Below are positions 22,916-34,108 of a stretch of DNA of 64,000 nt, one piece after another. This stretch comes from Neoconidiobolus thromboides FSU 785 (lineage: Eukaryota > Entomophthoromycota > Entomophthoromycetes > Entomophthorales > Neoconidiobolaceae). Each line of letters begins with the position of its first letter. Within the stretch, counting starts at the first letter, position 1. Where the stretch lies: positions 1-64,000 of the forward strand of contig MU626262.1 in the NCBI GenBank assembly GCA_025603075.1, given 5' to 3'. A program made the translations under genes and the position numbers. The notes beneath the pieces were generated by a model that saw only the letters and a program-made list of their open reading frames with translations, had not been told where the DNA came from and ran no database searches.

Positions 22916-23022
22916 ATATGGGAATGTTTTTTTTGATTTCATTATTTTTTCCATTTTTTAAGCGCTATTTAAGCGGAAAATTTGTTAGTAAAATTCTTAA
23001 ATACAAAAACACATCCCCATAT
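22916..23022 (-). mobile_element. MITE-like element, copy 6
   Basis: Well preserved: ATATGGGAATGTTTTTTTTG at one end, ACATCCCCATAT at the other, cores AGCGGAAAATTTG and TTAGTAAAATTCTTAAA. The open frame 22891-23091 is a by-product. Confidence 0.8.
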
Positions 23023-23857
23023 AGTAATTACTATTCCACTTTTGGTTGTATTTTAGTGTTTGAATTCCAAACCATATTAAACTCTCGTTAACAGTTTCAT
23101 ACTATTATTTTATACACACATAGTGATTAAATTGTTACTTTTTTAAAATATAAATTACTACTTTTTATCATAAAAAGGTTATGATTTTTTGTTTAGTTTA
23201 ATATTAGATATCTATCTTTTATCCACTATTTTTATATATGTCCATATCTGATAATAGAAGATTTAATAAGTAATCTAAAATTATGGAAGTACATTTTAGC
23301 TATTATAATATTCAAAAAAAATAGCACAATAACACAAGTTTTTTAATTCTGAGAAAAATCTAACGCATTTTCATAAACTCTTTACAATCTCCCTGATAAC
23401 ATACCCATATTCCTTAATAAAACACTTGGCCATCAATGGATTATCCTTGGGATAATAATGTAACACTTCACTGAAAAAATATCAACTCACTTTTCACATA
23501 CCGTTAAGCAGCAATTATTGGTACTTTGATATCATATCATACCTTGGTATTCGGTCCATGACAAAAAGATCTTTCATTTATGTATTTATTATATTAAAGT
23601 TTGCCTCCCCCTTTTATAGCTTCTGCTCCTGCTTATTGCCATTGTTACCATTCGTAGATCACAATGCTATGGATATGACTGGTTGAAAAGTTAAGTAGAA
23701 ATGACAAAGAAGTGACGGACTGTATATTAATTAAAGGTAGAATAGATTATAAACTATCAAATTTTATTTTTTAGTTATTAGCGTTCTAAAATTCCTGCAG
23801 TTTATTTTTATATTGGCAGCATTGGAGCCACTATGTTTTAAATTACCTTTGATTTAT

Positions 23858-23896
23858 ATTCATATTTATATTTATATTTATATTTATATTTATAAT
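23858..23896. repeat. (TATTTA)n tandem repeat
   Basis: Six or so TTTATA hexamers in tandem, abutting a MITE-like element. Confidence 0.85.
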
Positions 23897-23897
23897 T

Positions 23898-24005
23898 TAC
23901 AAGGGTGCTTTTTTTGATTTTGTCACTTTTCTTATCTTTTAAATGATATTTGAGTAGGAAGGTTGTTGGTAAAATCCTTAAACACAAAAATGTATCCCCT
24001 TATAT
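23898..24005 (-). mobile_element. MITE-like element, copy 7
   Basis: Left end CAAGGGTGCTTTTTTTG, core TTGGTAAAATCCTTAAACAC, right end GTATCCCCTTATAT. Diverged copy. Confidence 0.65.
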
Positions 24006-25913
24006 TTATATCTAATTTATTAATTTATTGAGTTTGAAATTTAAGCTTAACTTGGTATTTTTTGATATTATTAAGTCTTAACGGTTTACCACAATAGAAT
24101 TATGGTAGTTTTAGGTAATCTCTAACAGCTTTATTGTATTTCGTATTAAACTATTTGCAAGAGAATGTTTTTTTATTAAGATTTATTATTGCTTTTAATA
24201 AATATTGCTATATTTGGTAATCCTATATTGAAAACATAAAATATATATAAGATTATATCTAGATATGTTTGGACTTAAAAGTAAAATTGGCAAAATTTTG
24301 AAATAAGTAAAGTAAATTAAATTAGTCAATTAATAAACACTTAACACAATTTGATGACTGACACTATTATAATTCATTACTCGAACAAAAACATACCCAT
24401 GAATAAGCTTTGTATAGAAACCCATATTGAGATTTCCTTTCTAAGTTCATTTTTGCACATTTCTATGTAATAAAGGATGTTGGGCAATTAATTAATAAAT
24501 CTCTTGAACAGAAGAAAATACTGTATCAAAATTTAAATTTAAATACCAGTCTAATACAAATAAACTTTATTGATGAAGCGAATTTAATTACTTTTAGTTT
24601 ACCTTTAGTACCCAGACTAGCAAATTTATAAAAAAGACTATATACATGCTACGATTACATTATATATTCTTAATCAATTGACAATATTTTTTTAAGTATA
24701 TAGGAAATACTAGAAAAAGTTGCTCAATAGTAAATTTAAATATAAAAATGTGATATTGAAAGCAAAAACTTTATTTCAACAATTTCTTTATAAGCAATTT
24801 TATAATGTGTTAGTAGCGTTTAATCAATACTTTCCCAGAAAATATATAATTATTTTGGGGCTCAGTCTAATAAGACTTTAAAAAGTTAATAAATTAAATT
24901 TTAAACAACCAATTCTCCACATCCAAAACTTTGGTAGACCAAAGACAAGTATTTTAGACCAAACGATCATTTAACTAGAATTTTACACATTAAGTTAGAG
25001 TTTTATGTAGTTACTTTTGAAAATTTTGGTTTAGACTAAAAGATATATCATGTCTGCAATTATTAAAAGGATTACAGAAAATGAAAGCTTCGGGTGAGAA
25101 ATATCTTATAATCACTGATTTAATTAAATGTTATTAATATTTTAGTGACAATATGAATGCTTGTAAGCTCAATTGATAGAGTTACAGTTTACTACTATTT
25201 GATACTAATTACTAAATATATTATTTTATGTTTTTATACTACAAACTAATTTAAAAAATAAATATTGTATACTAAAGTCAGATGAAAAATAACAGGGTAA
25301 TAATGAGCTATTAACCTTGTCACTAGTATAGTATAATTATTTTTTGGAAAATGATTTTATTTACCATAAATAGAAATATTAGACACATATCATTTTCATG
25401 ACTATGAAACACTAAATTATGAAAAGATTATAAATTTGAGTTTTAGAAATAATAATAATAAACGAAAAGAGAACTTTAAAGATAAATAAATAAAATAGAA
25501 GATAATGAATGCTAAACAAATGTTAAATAATGATGCTGCAAACAATAGTAAGGAAATAAAATATAATCAAAAAGTTAACTTTGAATAGTCAAAATCAAAC
25601 TTAATTTATTAACGGTTATCAAAATTAAAATTTATACTGTTGATTTCTTCAAATCTGATGAAAAATACACTGCTATATATGTCAATTTAACTCACTTTAA
25701 AAAAGGGGTAAAAAAGTTGCTTTGGACTTATTACGATTAATTCTATTTTTTCAATCTTCCCACCCCCTCATCTCTTTTCACTCTATAACACTCTCATTCT
25801 CTCCCCACAATACTACTATTTAAATATTAAAACATTAAAATTCAAGTCAACCTTTTTATCTTAATATTTTTTGATTTTATATATATATTTAAAAGTAGAA
25901 AACTATTTAACAA

Positions 25914-26543
25914 ATGTCGGATTTAGGCTTATTAAATGTATATCAAGATGAAATGATGGTTCAAATGGAAGAAATTGTCCAAACTGAGATCAAAAGAGCA
26001 GAAAAGAAGTATATAGAAGAAAAAGAAAAGCAAATAAGTTTTAATAAGATGAAAAAGAAAGAAGCTAATAATAACAATAAATCTAAACTACAAGGTATAA
26101 AGTTAAAAAAGAGTATTGAAAAGTTTAAAAACAGGTTCTTATTTTCATCTAATAACCTTCAAAATAACCCAACTTCCACCAAGGATATTGTAGATAGTGA
26201 GGCCGATAATTTGAGTGAAAAGATATTAAAGAATATTGAAAACGCACAATTTGTTTCAAGATCCCCAACTTTGAACAGTGCCAAAAATTATGACAGTAAT
26301 AGCTCAACTACTGATTTAGAAGTTTCAGTACCCTCTGGTTACATACCTAATTTAGAAGATATTTTAAACTTAGATTTCCATTGTCGTCGTATTGGGATTG
26401 AGAACTATTACCTAAATGAACAAAATTCGGTTTTAAACCAAGAGTTAGGTTTGGCCCAAGAATCGTTAGCTTCTTTACGTAAAATATTAATCTCTAAATT
26501 GATGCATTTAGATCATTTAACTTCTTTATTGAATTCTAACTAA
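25914..26543 (+). CDS. Hypothetical coiled-coil protein
   Basis: Single exon, 209 residues, not recognised. Residues about 12-75 are highly charged and likely helical (EEIVQTEIKRAEKKYIEEKE, then a KKSIEKFKNRF block). Residues 76-140 are Ser/Asn-rich and probably disordered. Residues about 143-209 are the best-ordered part: YIPNLEDILNLDFHCRRIGI followed by a heptad-like helix with LNQELGLAQESLASLRK. No signal peptide or membrane segment. The ATG is preceded by pyrimidine-rich and TATATATA tracts (25740-25890) typical of a fungal promoter, which supports real expression. Confidence 0.6.
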   Translation: MSDLGLLNVYQDEMMVQMEEIVQTEIKRAEKKYIEEKEKQISFNKMKKKEANNNNKSKLQGIKLKKSIEKFKNRFLFSSNNLQNNPTSTKDIVDSEADNLSEKILKNIENAQFVSRSPTLNSAKNYDSNSSTTDLEVSVPSGYIPNLEDILNLDFHCRRIGIENYYLNEQNSVLNQELGLAQESLASLRKILISKLMHLDHLTSLLNSN

Positions 26544-26897
26544 GTTCCTTGCTGTTTTACTTCCTTCGCTTTACTCCCTTTAGCTTCTCTCTATCCTATC
26601 ATCCCCTCTCTAAAGATTAATCTGAACAGTTAACAAATTTATACAAACGTGATTTCTACTTTATAATATTACTATTGAAAATGACTTAAATAATAATAAT
26701 AAAGTCTTATTTATTTTTATTTATTGTTTATATTTTCACCTTTCAAGGTTATACGTAAAAGCATTCGTTTCATTAATTTTAATTATTTACAAAAATATTA
26801 ACACATGATAGCCTTAAATGTGTAGTTAGGCTATAGTAATATAATCAATCTATTCGTGGTTTTTATTTTTAGAAAAGAATTTGATTCTACATCAAAG
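26544..26897. other. Short intergenic between convergent genes
   Basis: 3' regions of the coiled-coil gene and IMP2. No feature seen. Confidence 0.4.
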
Positions 26898-27579
26898 CTA
26901 TAGTTCTTTATAACTAGGTATAGGCCCAAATCTATCAAACGGATATACTATAAACGAAACTTTTGAAGTAATTAAACCAAGTGGCACCTTAAATAGCATG
27001 TAAATACAAATCATATTAAAAATAATGAATTTACTGGTCCAAAGGAATTAGAATCATTGGAATGAAATGACTCATCTCCTTCAACCCAACAGTGTCCTTT
27101 TGGTATGTATACTATTTCTGGCGGTTGAATAACATTACTTTCTGCTTTAAATGCTTTTAAACTCCTCTTATCTATCTTTAACGGCGACACCAATTCACCT
27201 TCCAAAGCTTTTATCCTTTTTATTAATAATTTATTTGGGTCTGTTGGAGATCTAAATATCATTACATTATATTTATATTGAGTATATAATTGTAATAATT
27301 TAAGTACTTCAAAGTTATTATATCACCCACTTTGTATTTTCTTTCAAAATTTGAAAGCTTATTTAATATTACTATATCATTTTTAAGTTCATTACTATCT
27401 GGGTTTAAAGTTGGCTAAAACGAGATGATATTTAGCTAAGCCTTAGTATTAGTTAATCTTCTTACCTGCATAGAGCGCCCTTTGACTGTAGAAATAGTAA
27501 ATACGTTTTCATTAAATACCCAAATAACTGGAGACCATAAAAATAGTCTTGTAAAGTACGTTTTTAACTTTTGTTTCAT
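26898..27579 (-). CDS. IMP2: Mitochondrial inner-membrane signal peptidase, Imp2-like
   Basis: Four exons, about 175 residues. Spliced N-terminus MKQKLKTYFTRLFLWSPVIW contains the membrane anchor. VKGRSMQ|PTLNP carries the catalytic Ser of S26 signal peptidases, split by intron 1. LLIKRIKALEGE carries the catalytic Lys. IPKGHCWVEGDE and SNDSNSFGPV match the box D/E signature (GDN/SxDSR-like, here DSNSFGPV). The C-terminus is VPLGLITSKVSFIVYPFDRF. The family cleaves intermembrane-space sorting signals, with Imp1 as partner. Divergent from the PEMT gene with 287 bases between starts. Confidence 0.85.
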
Positions 27580-27866
27580 TACAAATGATTTTATAAATTG
27601 AGAATAAATTCTATGAATTTAAATTCCACTTCATTGAATTTCATAAAATAAAAATCTACCAATTATAGTGATTCATTCATAATTTTGTTTGCCAATTAAA
27701 ATTTCCAGTTGTTTTATTTAAAAATCTAGAAAATAATAGCATAACTAAAAAATATGGTTTAAAAAAGTTAGTAATAAACTTGATTAATGATGTCAGAAAA
27801 AATATAAAGCAATTAAGTTAAAAAAAAATTCTCTTTTAAATTATTAAACTTTTGTCAGACAATAAA

Positions 27867-28676
27867 ATGTTATCTAATTTTCCAATAGACTGGAATCCAA
27901 CTATAATATATATATCAGCTTTAAGCATCTGTTTTAACCCAATATTTTGGAATATAGTAGCACGTAATGAATACAAAAATAAGACTTTAACTAAAATAGT
28001 TGGAAACTCAACTACTGCATGTTATTTTTTAGCATTCACTATCTTCAGTTTGGGATTAATTCGGGACTACCTGTAAATTTAATTACAATATGTTTTACCA
28101 ACATAACTTTAATTTTAATTTTAGCTATAAATTAGCCTTAGAATCTCAACCTATTAATCCAATTTTAGACAATCTCTACATCAAAGCTATCGGAGCGCTA
28201 CTTATTAGTGTAGGAAATATTTTTGTCATCACTTCTACTTATAAACTTGGTATTACTGGTACCTTTTTAGGTAATGATTTTTTTAATTAATTAAGCTTTA
28301 TTTATAATATAATAAAGGGGATTACTTTGGTATCTTAATGGATGCACCTGTTACTAGTTTTCCATTTAATGTTAGTAATAACCCTATGTATCATGGCTCT
28401 TCTTTAATATTCTTGGGTACAGGATTGTGGTAATATATCAGATTTTATTAACATATTTACACTGAATTAAATCATTATTTAAGGTATGCTCGTAGTGTTG
28501 GAATAGTTTTAACTGGGTTGGTAGTATTTATCTATTCTATTGCTACTTCATTTGAAAAGTAAGTTTATTTACATAATATTATAACAGAACATTTATTTAT
28601 TTTAAGCCCATTTACCACAATGATTTATCAAAAACGTGATGAGGAAAGAAAGAAGGATGCTAAAAAAGAAAAATAA
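27867..28676 (+). CDS. OPI3: Phospholipid N-methyltransferase (Opi3/PEMT type)
   Basis: Five exons, about 200 residues, the size of yeast Opi3. [10 protein letters not shown] is the first ATG; the frame extends upstream only without ATG. Several membrane segments follow: [33 protein letters not shown] and [20 protein letters not shown]. The conserved catalytic end has [36 protein letters not shown] and [20 protein letters not shown], then a Lys-rich tail (KKDAKKEK), a possible ER-retention signal. The enzyme uses S-adenosylmethionine to convert phosphatidylethanolamine derivatives to phosphatidylcholine in the ER. Confidence 0.88.
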
Positions 28677-28802
28677 AGTTCGACTTTTTTTATTTACAGA
28701 ATAAAATATAGTATATCGTTTTATTAATTATGTGTTATTTAATAATGTATCATTGTAAATAATTTTTTGTATGTAAGCTTTAGCGCATCGATTCGAGCGT
28801 TA

Positions 28803-30176
28803 TCATGGAAATAAAAATAGAGGATGATTAGAATATTTGACTAACTTGTATCTATCGTGCTTTGGAATTATAATTAACTTTATGCTTTTAAAAGATTTCA
28901 ATATATTATCAAGGAAGATATCTAAATTGGAGCTCCAAAAATACCTAAATATTACATTAGTTAAATTGGAGCTCCTTACTATCTTATGATTTGAAAATGG
29001 TATATCAATATCAAACCGGCATCCGGATATGTCAAGGGTATACAAATTGGGACATGACATATATATAAAATTTAAAAAATCGACCCCTAAGGTAGTACTA
29101 TTAACTTTTAATGTTATTATATTGTTGCTTTTTTTTGGATAAATTTCCCTAATTAAAAATAATGGATTGTGATGTGTTAACATATCAAAATAGGTGATTG
29201 TTGGGATGCTAAATATTGAATATAAATGTTTGGATAAGACATTTTTGCAATATTTTAGTGTTAGTTGATTTAGATTTGGGAATATACCTTTGCTTATATC
29301 TTGGTCAATTAAATTACAACCATACAGCGTTAGCTTCTTTAAATTTGATATACCGTTAAATATCAATTTAGAATACTTTAAAATATAAAGCTCTTCAAGC
29401 TTTGGATAATTGTTTAAATCCATACGTATTTCTTTTAAACCTTGCACACCTACATATTCAATATGAAGTTGTTTTAGTTCCGCGAAATGTTTACTTAATA
29501 GCAAGTTAAAGTTGTTTAATGCAATATTACTATTAGTTAACTTGAGTTTCTTTAAATTATTTAATTTATCCAATAAGTCCCAGAAACATACGAAGTCTAT
29601 ATAATGAATATACTGCAGTGTTATTGAAGTAATGGTTGATGGTAAATAAGGTACTATGGACACTACAAAATAACCATCTGGAGAAATGACTTCTAAGTAC
29701 TTTAAATTTTGAAATATTTCTTTGGTACAATTACCACTATCAGAAAAGTAATCACCAATCTCCATGTTATTGGTCTGCTTAGTGTAATAAAGGCCGACTA
29801 ATGGGATGTCCCCAAAGTGTTCTTCATGCCTCAAATAGCCATCTAAAGGCAAATAAAGCTCCATGCAATTTGGATAGATCAACTTGTAAATTGATGCTTC
29901 TGAAAAAATTCTGAGATTTAATTGTTTAATATGTTGACCATATTTTTTGAAGCTCTTATTTATCGCTTTTTCATACCCATAAATAAAACTATGAACCATA
30001 CACTCCCATAGTATTGGATTTATTATATTTTTCCACTTTTTACAGCAGGTAAGTAGATTGACTTTATCTTTAACTGAGAGATGGTATAAAATTTCTCTAG
30101 TTGCTTTTTCTCCGAGGTTCTCAAGTTTGAAACTACTGCCCATATCCAAATCAAACAAAGTGGTAAGCCCAGTCAA
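28803..30176 (-). CDS. F-box/leucine-rich repeat protein (intact)
   Basis: Single exon, 457 residues; an in-frame internal Met (MGSSFKLENLGEKATREILY) aligns with the start of the other family members and may be the real start. The F-box includes EILYHLSVKDKVNLLTCC and KWKNIINPILWE. LRR units include LNNLKKLKLTNSNIALNNFN, NYPKLEELYIL, LKKLTLYGC, FPNLNQLTLKYC and CPNLYTLDISGC. Full-length homology to 800-2137. Expected SCF substrate-recognition subunit. A dead relative lies directly upstream (31267-32631, same strand). Confidence 0.85.
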   Translation of the reverse strand: MTGLTTLFDLDMGSSFKLENLGEKATREILYHLSVKDKVNLLTCCKKWKNIINPILWECMVHSFIYGYEKAINKSFKKYGQHIKQLNLRIFSEASIYKLIYPNCMELYLPLDGYLRHEEHFGDIPLVGLYYTKQTNNMEIGDYFSDSGNCTKEIFQNLKYLEVISPDGYFVVSIVPYLPSTITSITLQYIHYIDFVCFWDLLDKLNNLKKLKLTNSNIALNNFNLLLSKHFAELKQLHIEYVGVQGLKEIRMDLNNYPKLEELYILKYSKLIFNGISNLKKLTLYGCNLIDQDISKGIFPNLNQLTLKYCKNVLSKHLYSIFSIPTITYFDMLTHHNPLFLIREIYPKKSNNIITLKVNSTTLGVDFLNFIYMSCPNLYTLDISGCRFDIDIPFSNHKIVRSSNLTNVIFRYFWSSNLDIFLDNILKSFKSIKLIIIPKHDRYKLVKYSNHPLFLFP

Positions 30177-31266
30177 TTGTTTAGTATACTTATGCTTGAT
30201 TTACTTCAATATTTTCTTAAATCAAAATATAAGTTTGAGAACTAAATGCTAGTAAATTTGTGTTAACAAATTAGAAAAGCGAGTTCCATTTTGAGTTTTG
30301 TATTTTCAGTGTAGGATTTCTGCTTGAATAATTTAGTTATTAGCTAAGCTAAATTTTAAACATTAATATGAGTGTGCTTTTTTGCCAGAACTTTAGCGAT
30401 TAATTTTTAAATTTCATATTTAAAAAGTGAGCAACTAGTTGAAAAGAATAGTCATGTGTTAATTTGTTACGAATGCTTAATATGTACATTATATAATTCA
30501 AGGATTTTATCTCGAATTTAAATAGGCTTTTGAATTTATGCATACGCTACTTGACTAATTTGAATGTTTTTAGAAATTAAGCAAATCAGAATTTGCTCTC
30601 AGTACATTGATGATAACATTTATCATCAACAATAGCTTTATTTTCAAAACTCTTGTTACAATATGGGGATGTATTTTTATGTTTAAGAATTTACTAACAA
30701 TTTTTCCACTCAAATAGCACTTAAAAGATAGAAAAAGCGGTAGAACCAAAAAAAAACACTCCTATATTTTTATCTTTTTTCGAAGCTTTATGACCTCCAA
30801 GTACCTTATTCGACAAAATATAGAAGTGCAAGAAGTCGTAAATGTTGTGGAATTATAGCGTTAATGCTGGGTTTGAGGCTTTTCATTTTACTACCATTAA
30901 AATATTAATCAAATATTCCAAGTATATTTTGAATGGTAAACTGCAACATTATGGATAAAAATGTGAGTGATTTGGATGATGTTTTTAAAATATTTTAATA
31001 CTAAACATTTAGAAGATCAAGGTGTAGTATTTAATTACTCTGTATCAACCTAAGCTCCTCTTCAAAGTTGTAAAACTCTCCTTTAATACTCTAAAAATAT
31101 TTGAAATTTTGTTCACTTAAAAAAATCTTAATTGTGTAACTTTTTTATATCAATTTTCTTAAATAATAAGTGTGATATATCCTATTTAACTATTGTATCT
31201 AGAAACTAAACTTTAAATCAATATAAAATATATCTAATATTCTTTATTTAAAGCATTATTAAAAGG
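30177..31266. other. Intergenic, one MITE-like copy
   Basis: Promoter side of the intact F-box gene. Contains the element at 30661-30767. Nothing else seen. Confidence 0.5.
30661..30767 (+). mobile_element. MITE-like element, copy 8
   Basis: Clean left end ATATGGGGATGTATTTTTAT, cores GTTTAAGAATTTACTAACAA and TTTTTCCACTCAAATAG, right end ACACTCCTATAT. Confidence 0.8.
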
Positions 31267-32631
31267 CTAATAGCTCTCTGGCCTGGTATTACAGAAAGCA
31301 ATATGAGGATATACAGTATATTTAGCTAATACATACTTCTCATGTCTTGGAATTGGAATTGGAATTGAATTTGTCCGTTTGAAGTGCCCTAGTATGTAAT
31401 CTATAAAGTATGTGGAATTTTTAGAAGATCGTTTATTAAGGAATAACACATTAGTCAAATAAGGGTCATTTATTATTCTATTGTTTGAAAATGGTATATG
31501 GGTGTCAAAATTACAGACCACCACTTCTAGGTTGCATAAATTGGGGGATGAAGTATATAAAAAGCTCAGAAAATCAACTCCTAAAGTGGGCTTTCAAACT
31601 GATAACGTTATTATGCTATTCCTTTTTTGGGGGTAGATCTCTTTAATCAAAAACGATAAATTATGTATTGACAAATTCAAGTAAATGATTGTTGATATAT
31701 TGGATATTGGATATAACTATTGAGACAAAACAGTATACCAAGTCTTTAAAGATAATTGATTTAGTTTTGGGAGCATTACTGTTTGCAACTTGATTCATTA
31801 AATTGCAGGCGATTAATGTTAATTCTTTCAAGTTTGATACACTATTAAGTTTTAATTTCGAATAAGCAGAAATTGCGAACGATTCAAGCTTTGAGTAGTT
31901 GTTTAAATCTACAATTATTTCTTTTAAGCCTCTTGCTGATACAGAACTAAAACAGAAGTCCTCTAAGTATGGAAACTGTCTACTCATTAAAAAAGTATAA
32001 TCTTTTAAGTTCGTATAAACTGAGGTTAGTTTGGGCACTTTTAAGTTGTCAAATTTATTTAATACCTGCTCTAAACATGAAATTGGACTGTAAATACTAT
32101 TGTTTGAAACTATCAATGAAGAAATGCTTGGTGGTAGGTGGGGAATAGTTGATATTACAAAATAAACATTTAAATCACCAACTTCCAAATCCCTTAAATC
32201 TTGAAGAATCCCCTTGACACGAATTTTATGAATAGGAATACATTCCTCAATTGGTATACTATCAATTCAAGTACTATAGTAAAGACACACTAATATCATA
32301 TGTTCAAAATATTCTCTATTTTTTAGGTAATCATTTAAGGATGAGCAGAGGTTCTTACTATGTGATAGCTTGATAAATTAATTGGCATATTTAAATGGTC
32401 TCCAAGGTCTAAATATTTGATATGGTGACCATATTTTCGAAAGCCGTTATACATCCCCATATTATAGTGTTGATTACACCTTGGAGTTATGTCTTCCTAT
32501 AGTATTGGCATAACCACTTTGTTCCATGCTCTGCACCATAAGAGTATATCAATTTTTTCTTTACCTGAGAGATGATGTAGAACCTTTTTAATTACTTTTC
32601 TTCCAAGGCTCTCAAGCTTAAGGTTATTCAT
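31267..32631 (-). pseudogene. Recently dead F-box/LRR gene
   Basis: The reverse strand starts MNNLKLESLGRKVIKKVLHH, continues with a recognisable F-box, and hits an in-frame TAG exactly where live genes have Trp in PILWED. It then continues as LRR fragments: 32188-31661 (VGDLNVYFVISTIPHLPPSI, FDNLKVPKLTSV, YSKLESFAISAYSKLKLNS) and 31524-31267 (NLEVVVCNFDTHIPFSNN). At least two frame changes and several stops. Length and order still match the 445-457-residue family, so the loss is relatively recent. Confidence 0.8.
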
Positions 32632-32949
32632 TTTTATGTGAATTCAAAGTGAAATAAGAGTTTCTTTATCCTCAATCTATATAAAGCTCAACCCAACTTG
32701 ATGTTTCCACATACTAAAACAGTAAATTACAAATCTAATTTTAGTAAGTGTGACTTTCGTTAAACAAAGTTCAATCTTTTGTGAGGTTTACTACAATTAT
32801 ACTCAATTTATACATTCTGACAGTGCAAAATTATTTTTCATTACTTTTCAAAAAATATTTAGAAACTCCAAAAAACTACAATTTATCTTACCAATCAACT
32901 TTATCTCTTGTTAAATTAAACAAAATAAAGTAGACTTTTTTTATCGAAA
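32632..32949. other. Promoter interval, dead F-box gene / RRP8
   Basis: Divergent spacer; no specific motif called. Confidence 0.4.
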
Positions 32950-33804
32950 ATGGCAAAGAATCAAGTGAAAAAGGTAAATAGTAGACGAGTATAAAATAAA
33001 CATAGCTAATTGAACTTATATAAGAAAGCAAACAATAAAAATAAAATCGACCTTAAAAAAATAGTAAAAAAGGATGAAAAGGAGGTAAAAACTACTACAA
33101 AAGTACAACAAGAACCAACGATAAAAAAGGTAAAATTAACCCCACTTCAAGAGAAAATGCAAAAGAAATTAAAAGGCGCAAAATTCCGTATGTTAAATGA
33201 AATGTTATATACAACTCGAGGAGAAGAAGCGTATAAAAAATTTCAAAAGGATCCAACTTTGTTTAATGATTACCATGAAGGTTTTAGATCCCAAGTAGAA
33301 AGTTGGCCAAAAAATCCAGTAGATATTTTTATTTCTCAAATTAATCAATGTAAACCAAATACGGTAATTGCAGATATGGGATGTGGTGAAGCTGAGTTAT
33401 CATTGAAAGCACCAAACCATGTTAAAGTTCATTCGTTCGACCTTGTTGCTGCCAACCCTAGGATTACTGCTTGTGATATTACAAATACACCTTTAAAGGA
33501 TTCATCAGTAGATATTGTTATATTTTCACTTTCATTAATGGGAACAAATTATGGGCAATTTTTAAAGGAAGCAAATAGAATATTAAAACCAAAAGGTACT
33601 ATCAAAATTGCAGAAGTAATATCTAGATTTGAAAGTATACCAAAATTTACTACTTTTATGAGAGAGTTTGGTTATAAAATGACATTTAAAGATGAAAGCA
33701 ACAAAATGTTTGTTTTGATGGATTTTGTCAAATTAAACAAGGACATTGGAACCGATTCCATTGAAGCTCCAACTCTCAAACCATGTATCTATAAAAGACG
33801 TTAA
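32950..33804 (+). CDS. RRP8: Rrp8, 25S rRNA N1-methyladenine methyltransferase
   Basis: Two exons, about 268 residues. Exon 1 is MAKNQVKK; splicing into AAAGCAAACAAT at 33020ish keeps the frame. A Lys-rich N-terminus fits nucleolar targeting. LTPLQEKMQKKLKGAKFRML is the family helix, FHEGFRSQ-like YHEGFRSQVESWP is diagnostic, and VIADMGCGEAELS is the SAM-binding motif I. VHSFDLVAANPRITACDITN, VDIVIFSLSLMGTNY, EANRILKPKGTIKIAEV and FGYKMTFKDE complete the Rossmann methyltransferase. It methylates a 25S rRNA adenine and aids 60S biogenesis. Convergent with ARV1. Confidence 0.95.
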
Positions 33805-34108
33805 TACAATTTTGCCAAATCAAAGGACAATGCCCAATAGCAATATTATGAAACAAGAAAAAATAAACTTGATACTCATATTGATCTAAGTAACTATTTT
33901 TGTAGTAGCTTATTTCAATAACTTTATTATATAAAATAGAATAAACGACAGCTTTTGTAAAAATAAAAGTTTAATAATATAAGTTGTAAATCATTTTTAG
34001 TAATTAAATAGCTTATATTTTAATGTATATGTGTATGTGAGCCATAATTTTGTAGTACTGGCTCAAGTGAATAAAATTCAAATGAATTAAATTACATAAT
34101 TATAGTAA
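33805..34108. other. 3' intergenic between RRP8 and ARV1
   Basis: Convergent ends; no feature seen. Confidence 0.4.

Larger units (their letters stand above)
23023..25913. other. 2.9-kb AT-rich gene desert
   Basis: No supported gene. Contains a TATTTA tandem tract (23858-23896) immediately next to MITE-like copy 7, and the promoter of the gene at 25914. A short open, leucine-rich stretch near 24490-24635 was considered and not accepted. Confidence 0.55.

Noticed and set aside
24490-24635. Open leucine-rich stretch resembling an LRR (SLIQINFIDEANL)
   Set aside because: Under 50 codons, no family landmark, not adjacent to other fragments; likely chance in AT-rich DNA.
32451-32462. Isolated ACATCCCCATAT inside a dead F-box gene
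   Set aside because: Only the terminal 12-mer matches; there is no core or opposite end, so it is not counted as an element copy.
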